Positions 58,647-64,000 of a stretch of 64,000 bases of DNA are shown in pieces. The position numbers were made by a program, and so were the translations under genes. How positions within the stretch are numbered: the first letter of the stretch is position 1; the number at the start of each line of letters is the position of its first letter. The stretch is taken from contig CAYORT010000014.1 of the NCBI GenBank assembly GCA_964406465.1, positions 14,031-78,030 of the forward strand. Reading direction: 5' to 3'. The DNA is from JAHEZL01 sp964406465. Lineage in GTDB: Bacteria; Bacteroidota; Bacteroidia; Flavobacteriales_C; GCA-002722245. Below the pieces are notes generated by a model that saw nothing but the letters and a program-made list of their open reading frames with translations, had not been told where the DNA came from and did no database searches.

Positions 58647-60737
58647 ATGAAGAAAAGCTTTACAATATTGTTTTTTATGCTTCTTTCCTTGTTTCCGCTG
58701 GTAATTGCGGCGCAAGGCGCTATGCCAGTTTTTCAGCGCGATTTCACTGCTGGTGGTACAAAGATGGATCGATGCGCATCGGCAATGCAAACTCCTATTG
58801 AGTACAGTTATATTTTTGGTGGAACAAGTTCGTCATCGGCCACAGGTGAAGTAACAGCTTTGAACAATGGATTAAGCGATTTTTGGGTGATTTTATATGA
58901 TACCACTTTTACGATTAAATGGAACAAAACCTATGGTGGGTCTAAGAAAGATAGTATGAGTTTGATGGTGAGCAATGGCGATGGGTCTTATCTCTTGGCA
59001 GGTTCTTCAAACTCGAATAAGTCGGGTTCTAAATCGCAAAATAGCAGAGGTGATTACGATTATTGGATAGTTCGAATAGATAAAAATGGTAATAAATTAT
59101 GGGATGCCACTTTTGGGGGTGATAGCACAGATATTCTTTTGGGTGCTGAGCAAACTAGTGATGGTGGTTATATTTTGGCGGGTTATTCTCTTTCGGGTAA
59201 AAGCGGAGATAAATCGTCGGCCAGCAAAGGAAACAAAGATTATTGGGTGGTGAAAACATCTGCCGGTGGTGCTAAAATGTGGGATGTTACCATAGGTGGC
59301 GATAGTAACGATGTAGCTACATGTGTTTTGTTGCAGAATGGCGGCTATATGGTGGCCGGATATTCTATTTCTGATGCCTCGGGTGACAAATCTCAAAATA
59401 GCTATGGAGGTTATGATTATTGGGTGGTTCAGCTTAATCCAACAGGTAAAATACTATGGGAAAAAACTTATGGAGGTGCTCAAGATGATTTTTTAGATGA
59501 TGCAGTAAGCAATATTAGAAATGCATCTCATGTGATGCTGGCTGGTACATCAAGTTCTGGTGCAAGTGGTATTAAAACAACCCCCAATTATGGAGGCAAA
59601 GACTATTGGATGCTCAAAATCGATTCGGTGGGCAACGTGGGTTGGGAACAGAATGTAGGTAGTTCGAACGACGATGTTTTAACAGATGCTATTCCTACGG
59701 TGGAAGGTTCTTATATGGTGGGTGGTTACAGTTCTGGCGGAGGTGGAGGAAATAAGGCGTCGGGTACCAATGGTGGAGTAGATTACTGGATTTTAAAACT
59801 TACTGGAGCAGGCAATGTGTATTGGGATAGAAATTATGGTGGAGCCTTGAATGATACTTGTACTTCTATTTTTCAAAATTGTGATCGAGGATTTTTAATT
59901 GGCGGTTGGTCGATTTCTCCCATTAGTGGTGATAAACATTTAAACAGTAGGGGTGTTTACGATTATTGGGTAGTGAAACTGGCGGTGCCAACCGACCCCA
60001 ATTTTGATAATCAAAGTATTTGTTTGGGTACTCCTATGAATTTTCATGATTTAACTAATGTTTGGCCCGACAAATGGACTTGGGATTTTGGGGATAGTTT
60101 TACTTCGCCAGAAACCAATAAAAGTAGCGATCAACATCCTATTCATACTTATTCTCAGCCTGGTATTTACACTGTTACTTTATGGGTGCAAGAAGGTTGT
60201 CAGGAAGATACCTTTATTACACGTAAAGTAACTGTTTGGGACAATAAGATTTTGGGGAAAGTAAATCTGGGCTTGGATACCTCTGTTTGTGTTAATCAAC
60301 AAATAGTATTGCAAAGCATTGAAGATATTCCTTTAGGTTCTAAATATTTATGGAGTACTGGTGACACAACGCCTACTATAACTATTGATACCATAGGTTT
60401 TTATCAACTCACCGTTACCAACGCTCAATGTGTGATGCAAGACGAAGTGGAGGTGGATTATTGTCCCGAAATTTTTATTCCCAACGCGTTTACTCCTAAT
60501 GGCGATGGTAAGAACGAAATATGGTATATCTATGGTGTTGGTTTGAGAGATGTTGAGTACATGATATTTGATAGATGGGGAAATTTATTGTTTACCGGCA
60601 AGGGGCAGGAAGTAGGTTGGGACGGTTATTTTAAGAACGACCTATGTCAAATTGATGTTTATGTTTATAAAGTAAGATATAAGGGAATTACCGCACGAGA
60701 AAGGGTGAAGTACGGTAGAATTAGTTTAATTCGTTAA
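58647..60737 (+). CDS. Secreted T9SS type B (CHU_C) protein with seven repeats and PKD
   Basis: Encodes 696 residues. Signal peptide about 1-22 (LVIAAQG). Residues about 70-440 hold seven copies of a roughly 60-residue repeat with the signature DYW(V/I)(V/L)K, each followed by GN-x-x-W and YGG-x-x-x-D, then GGY-(I/M)-LAGYS and SGDK: a beta-propeller-like solenoid. Residues about 455-535 are a PKD domain (WTWDFGDSFTSPETN). The end is a CHU_C gliding-motility-associated C-terminal domain (IFIPNAFTPNGDGKNEIWYI, FDRWGNLLF, VGWDGYF, YVYKVRYKG), the type B T9SS signal. Function likely adhesive or structural. Confidence 0.92.
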   Translation: MKKSFTILFFMLLSLFPLVIAAQGAMPVFQRDFTAGGTKMDRCASAMQTPIEYSYIFGGTSSSSATGEVTALNNGLSDFWVILYDTTFTIKWNKTYGGSKKDSMSLMVSNGDGSYLLAGSSNSNKSGSKSQNSRGDYDYWIVRIDKNGNKLWDATFGGDSTDILLGAEQTSDGGYILAGYSLSGKSGDKSSASKGNKDYWVVKTSAGGAKMWDVTIGGDSNDVATCVLLQNGGYMVAGYSISDASGDKSQNSYGGYDYWVVQLNPTGKILWEKTYGGAQDDFLDDAVSNIRNASHVMLAGTSSSGASGIKTTPNYGGKDYWMLKIDSVGNVGWEQNVGSSNDDVLTDAIPTVEGSYMVGGYSSGGGGGNKASGTNGGVDYWILKLTGAGNVYWDRNYGGALNDTCTSIFQNCDRGFLIGGWSISPISGDKHLNSRGVYDYWVVKLAVPTDPNFDNQSICLGTPMNFHDLTNVWPDKWTWDFGDSFTSPETNKSSDQHPIHTYSQPGIYTVTLWVQEGCQEDTFITRKVTVWDNKILGKVNLGLDTSVCVNQQIVLQSIEDIPLGSKYLWSTGDTTPTITIDTIGFYQLTVTNAQCVMQDEVEVDYCPEIFIPNAFTPNGDGKNEIWYIYGVGLRDVEYMIFDRWGNLLFTGKGQEVGWDGYFKNDLCQIDVYVYKVRYKGITARERVKYGRISLIR

Positions 60738-60784
60738 TAATCAAAAGTTTCCCATTGAAACTACTCTAAAGTCGCGAATTTTTA

Positions 60785-60792
60785 TATTTTTG
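60785..60792 (+). promoter_or_regulatory. Bacteroidota -7 element before the PorE-like gene
   Basis: TATTTTTG matches TAnnTTTG, 25 bases before the ATG. Confidence 0.5.
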
Positions 60793-60817
60793 TTTTCCCC
60801 ACTAAAATTTATTTGTC

Positions 60818-62821
60818 ATGCAAAAAGGGTATTTAGTTAAAAGCGCATTATTTGTTTTTGTTTTAGTAATAAGCTCATGTTCTCCTTATTGGAAGGGTGG
60901 CTACACTCCGCAAGAGAAGGTTACTTTGCGCCAAGCGCAGGCAGATGAGAATGCGTTAGATTATTCTGCGGCAATGCTTAAATACCAGCAAGTGTTTAAT
61001 CAACACAGAGACGATGCCTATGTGAATTATAAAATGGGGGAGTGTTATTTCAACATGAACCAAGTGCAAGAAGCCTTAACACATTTAGAGCTCGCAGAAA
61101 ATAAAGGCGGTGCTGCTGCCGATCCTCGCTTTAATTTCATTTATGGTTTGGCTTTGCAAAAAGTAGGTAACTACAAAAAAGCTGTTGAATGCTTTGAGAA
61201 ATATGTGAAAGTTGCTAAAAAAGCCGATTTAAAATATACCAATGTTCAATTGTATTTGGCTCAAGTTCAATATGCACTTAAGGCTAAAGAAACTCTGGTA
61301 GGAGCAGTGGTAAAAAACATTGGAGATTCACTGAATAGTCAGTATTCTGATGCACACCCATCAATCACAGCCGATGGTAAAATGTTAATCTTTTCTTCGG
61401 CAAGGCCAGAAGGTAAAGGTGGTTTGCAAGTGAAAGACGGTAAGTATTTTGAAGATATTTATTGCTCTAAATACAATTCAGCAACAGAATCTTGGGGTAA
61501 AGCGACCTTGCTTGAAGGCTCCATCAACACTAAAGAACATGATGCTAACGTGAGTATTAGTCCCGATGGCAAATCGATTTACATCTATAAAAACAATCAG
61601 GTAGGTAAAGAAAAAACAGCCGGGGGCGATATTTATGTTTCAACTCTTGGTTCTACTGGTCGTTGGAGTAAACCTAAAGAATTGGCTGAAATCAATTCAA
61701 GCTTTTTCGAATCTTCTGCATGTATCTCTGCCGATGGAAATCGCATTTTCTTCACAAGTGATAGCTACGATGTGTTGCATAAAAACGAAGGACTTAGTGA
61801 TATTTACATGGTAGAAAAAGATACAACAGGAAAATGGTCTTCACCAAAAAATATCGGTAACGTGGTAAATACTGCAGGCGACGAAATGGGGGTGTTTTTA
61901 CATCCCGATGGTAAAACGCTATTCTTTGCATCTAACGGACATGCAGAAAGTTTTGGAGGATATGATATCTACAAAACGGTTTATGATAAAGGCACCTGGA
62001 CTAAACCAGTAAATTTGGGATATCCTATTAATACTCACCGTGAGGAAATTTTCTTTGTATTGAGCACCGATGGTTCTACAGCTTATTACACTTCGCAACG
62101 TGTCGATAGCAGAAAAGATGGAGATATTTACCAAATCGACCTAAAACACTACAATGTGTTAACGGGAGAAACTCAAAAGTTAGCCATTCTTAAAGGTCAG
62201 GTTGAAGACAAAGCGACAGGCAAATTGCTTGCAGCAAGCATAAATGTTACCGATGTTTTAACAGGTGAAAAAATTACACTTGCTACAAAACAACAAGGTG
62301 ATTTCTTTAATACTATGGTTGCTGGCAGAAAGTACAAAGTTGAAGTAATTAGAGAGGGCTTCAATAATTTTGCGCAAGAAATTACTTTGCCTGTTGGCGA
62401 TAGCAAAAACATTAAAGAATTGAACATGACGATTGCATTGGATAGAGTGGTGCCATTGGATGTAGTTAGCCGTGATTTGTTTCGCACTCAACATTTGAAT
62501 TTTCAAGAAAGCGATTCAGTGAAGTTTACGGCTTTCTCTCAATCGATATTCGATATGTATTTAATGCAATTGAAAAAGGCGCCAGGTTTAAAAGTTAAGT
62601 TAACCGCACATTCTTCTGGAGCATCTGAAGATGATGCAACCAGCAAAGCGGAAGCTGAAGTGTTGTTGTCTTTTGTGAAAGCACAATTAACAGCAAAAGG
62701 TATAGCTGCATCAAGCATTGAGGTAGTAAACATGGGTAACGACGAGCCTTTGGCCGATGCAAGCACACTGCAAGGTAAAGCTTTGAACAAACGCGTTGAT
62801 GTTGATTTGAAAGAAAATTAA
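60818..62821 (+). CDS. PorE-like OmpA lipoprotein with TPR and PD40 regions
   Basis: Encodes 667 residues. Lipoprotein signal MQKGYLVKSALFVFVLVISSC (Cys21). Residues about 45-150 carry TPR-like helices (ALDYSAAMLKYQQVFNQHRDDAYVNYKMGECYFNMNQVQEALTHLELAE). Residues about 175-440 contain PD40 beta-propeller blades (DAHPSITADGKMLIFSSARPEGKGG, DANVSISPDGKSIYIYKNN, SACISADGNRIFFTSD, EMGVFLHPDGKTLFFASNG). Residues about 455-535 resemble a carboxypeptidase-regulatory domain, and 570-667 an OmpA peptidoglycan-binding domain ending NKRVDVDLKEN. This layout matches PorE, which anchors the T9SS to peptidoglycan. holA follows after 3 bases. Confidence 0.88.
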   Translation: MQKGYLVKSALFVFVLVISSCSPYWKGGYTPQEKVTLRQAQADENALDYSAAMLKYQQVFNQHRDDAYVNYKMGECYFNMNQVQEALTHLELAENKGGAAADPRFNFIYGLALQKVGNYKKAVECFEKYVKVAKKADLKYTNVQLYLAQVQYALKAKETLVGAVVKNIGDSLNSQYSDAHPSITADGKMLIFSSARPEGKGGLQVKDGKYFEDIYCSKYNSATESWGKATLLEGSINTKEHDANVSISPDGKSIYIYKNNQVGKEKTAGGDIYVSTLGSTGRWSKPKELAEINSSFFESSACISADGNRIFFTSDSYDVLHKNEGLSDIYMVEKDTTGKWSSPKNIGNVVNTAGDEMGVFLHPDGKTLFFASNGHAESFGGYDIYKTVYDKGTWTKPVNLGYPINTHREEIFFVLSTDGSTAYYTSQRVDSRKDGDIYQIDLKHYNVLTGETQKLAILKGQVEDKATGKLLAASINVTDVLTGEKITLATKQQGDFFNTMVAGRKYKVEVIREGFNNFAQEITLPVGDSKNIKELNMTIALDRVVPLDVVSRDLFRTQHLNFQESDSVKFTAFSQSIFDMYLMQLKKAPGLKVKLTAHSSGASEDDATSKAEAEVLLSFVKAQLTAKGIAASSIEVVNMGNDEPLADASTLQGKALNKRVDVDLKEN

Positions 62822-62824
62822 TTC

Positions 62825-63823
62825 ATGACCTTCGACCAAATTCTTCAATCCCTAAAGAAAAAGGATTACAGTCCGCTTTACTTTCTTTCGGGAGAAGAGC
62901 CATATTACATCGATGTAATCGCAAATTTTATTGAGGAGAATTTATTGGATGAAGCCGATAAAGGTTTCAATCAATCGGTTTTGTATGGTAAAGATGTTGA
63001 TTTACAAAACGTAATCAATCTTGCTAAGCAATTCCCTATGATGGGCGATAGGCAAGTAATTATTGTTCGCGAGGCGCAAGACATCAAGAATTTCGATGCT
63101 TTAGAAGCATACATCAAGCAACCTCAAACTTCTACCATTTTAGTTTTTTGTTACAAAGGAAAATCTTTAGATAAAAGAAAGACTTTGGCTAAAACCATTG
63201 ATAAATCGGGTGTTTTATTCGAATCGAAGAAATTGTACGAAAATCAATTGCCCGATTGGATTACCAAATACGTAAGCACTAAAGGTTTTACAATTAGTCC
63301 GAAAGCATCCATTTTATTAAGTGAATTTTTGGGTAACGATTTATCGAAAATCACCAATGAGGTAGATAAGTTGTGTATTTTAATTCCAGCAGGTTCATTA
63401 ATCTCTCCCGAAATTATTGAGAAAAATGTAGGTATTAGTAAAGACTACAATATCTTCGAATTGAACAATGCTATTGGTGCAAAAGATTTTGATAAAGTGA
63501 TGCGCATCGTTCAGTATTTTGCTGCTAACCCTAAAGGAAATCCCTTTGTGGTGACTATTTCTACTTTACACGGTTTCTTTTTAAAGGTGATGACTTATCA
63601 TTTTGCTCCCGATAAAAATCCCGATTCACTAGCAGCACTTATGAAAGTGAACAAGTTTTTCATGAAAGATTATCAGCTGGCAGCAAAGAATTATCCGCCT
63701 AAAAAAATATCGGCCATTTTCGAATTATTGAACGAATACGATTTAAAATCTAAAGGTGTAAATAACCCAAGTGTGGAAGATGGAGAGCTGCTGAAAGAGT
63801 TGGTGTATAAGATATTAAGGTAG
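62825..63823 (+). CDS. holA: DNA polymerase III delta subunit
   Basis: Encodes 332 residues. HolA is the clamp-loader subunit that opens the sliding clamp. Fold: Rossmann-like N-domain (PLYFLSGEEPYYIDVIANFIEENLL, QFPMMGDRQVIIVREAQDI), lid (LVFCYKGKSLDKRKTLAKTI) and collar helices (KDYNIFELNNAIGAKDFDKVMRIVQYFAANPKGNPFVVTISTLHGFF). No Walker A, as expected for delta. The start is 3 bases after the PorE-like stop, so the two genes are co-transcribed, an unusual pairing of replication and envelope functions. Confidence 0.93.
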   Translation: MTFDQILQSLKKKDYSPLYFLSGEEPYYIDVIANFIEENLLDEADKGFNQSVLYGKDVDLQNVINLAKQFPMMGDRQVIIVREAQDIKNFDALEAYIKQPQTSTILVFCYKGKSLDKRKTLAKTIDKSGVLFESKKLYENQLPDWITKYVSTKGFTISPKASILLSEFLGNDLSKITNEVDKLCILIPAGSLISPEIIEKNVGISKDYNIFELNNAIGAKDFDKVMRIVQYFAANPKGNPFVVTISTLHGFFLKVMTYHFAPDKNPDSLAALMKVNKFFMKDYQLAAKNYPPKKISAIFELLNEYDLKSKGVNNPSVEDGELLKELVYKILR

Positions 63824-63870
63824 TTAATGAAAAGGTGCAAATTAATATTGATGCTGATGCTTTTCCCGTA

Positions 63871-64000
63871 ATTTCAGATTTAGCGCAGCGTAATCTGAAA
63901 TCCACATTTCAGGCATTTGCAATGCCGATGAATAATATTTGAAGCCGACTATCGCGATTAAAAATCGCTAAAAAGGGGATTTCAGATTACGCTACGCTAA
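63871..64000. repeat. Hairpin-rich repeat, cut by the window end
   Basis: TTAGCGCAGCGTAATCTGAAATCC-type arm at 63880-63903 is the reverse complement of 63977-64000 with one mismatch. Inside and around it lie three smaller hairpins: ATTTCAGATT 63871-63880 with 63892-63901; GGCATT 63912-63917 with AATGCC 63921-63926; GCGATT with AATCGC at 63954-63968. The 177-base tail after holA holds only this. Confidence 0.85.

Overview
The window is AT-rich chromosomal DNA from a member of the Bacteroidota, probably a non-enteric, gliding-type lineage. Evidence: the gene order rpsM-rpsK-rpsD-rpoA-rplQ-carA-eno; several type IX secretion (T9SS) cargo proteins with type A or type B (CHU_C) C-terminal signals; a PorE-like OmpA lipoprotein; a carboxypeptidase-regulatory/TonB receptor followed by a DUF4249 lipoprotein; a bacillithiol deacetylase (BshB1); almost no Shine-Dalgarno sequences; and TAnnTTTG promoter elements. 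A run of 10 Ns at 30571-30580 shows this is a draft scaffold. The order cannot be fixed from the sequence alone. I saw no rRNA, tRNA or CRISPR.

Layout. 1-5453: the end of the ribosomal protein/rpoA operon, then carA and eno. 5567-11748: a small integrated element (about 6.2 kb, all genes on the minus strand) with a tyrosine recombinase, an excisionase-like HTH protein, two unknown proteins, and an overlapping pair made of a WYL regulator and an AlbA_2 (Schlafen-like)/ATPase protein. It carries candidate att cores, paired integrase-arm repeats and a seven-fold 11-bp iteron array. 11796-11938: a nested-hairpin repeat. 12519-23603: a long minus-strand gene run of bshB1, ccmB-ccmC-ccmD-ccmE-ccmF, a KdsC-like phosphatase, a UbiA prenyltransferase, a large secreted M4 metalloprotease and maf. 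23886-27786: a surface-nutrient type locus (lipoprotein, TonB receptor, DUF4249) in which two genes carry in-frame stops. 27880-31529: MmcQ, an NAD(P)-binding protein, a VOC protein, ilvE and a TylF methyltransferase, around the scaffold gap. 31668-38195: htpG, lemA with two TPM proteins, bioD, an SGNH hydrolase and ribBA. 38258-40009: two paralogous lipoproteins with a shared candidate ECF-type promoter. 40060-45933: an AddA-like helicase-nuclease, a membrane-anchored peptidase and glyA. 46093-46909: an array of palindromic repeats around a GIY-YIG nuclease gene. 46971-58538: lpxH, an M1 peptidase, a TlpA-type protein, lpxK, a purine nucleoside phosphorylase, a NIF3 protein, a zinc-ribbon protein, a T9SS cargo, YceI and purB. 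58647-63823: a type B T9SS cargo, the PorE-like lipoprotein and holA. The window ends inside another hairpin-rich repeat.

How the parts fit. Most of the window is housekeeping: translation and transcription, pyrimidine, purine, one-carbon, riboflavin and biotin metabolism, lipid A, and cytochrome c maturation. The cell-surface layer consists of T9SS cargo, T9SS-associated OmpA and TonB uptake. The accessory signals are the integrated element, the decaying TonB locus, and at least four unrelated families of dispersed palindromic repeats. The most intriguing is the CCTGAGGTACC(C)CGAAGGA family. It forms a perfect 35-bp inverted repeat at 30662-30759 and recurs at 46093-46909, where inverted copies bracket a GIY-YIG endonuclease gene like terminal repeats. 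This resembles REP/RAYT systems but with a different nuclease.
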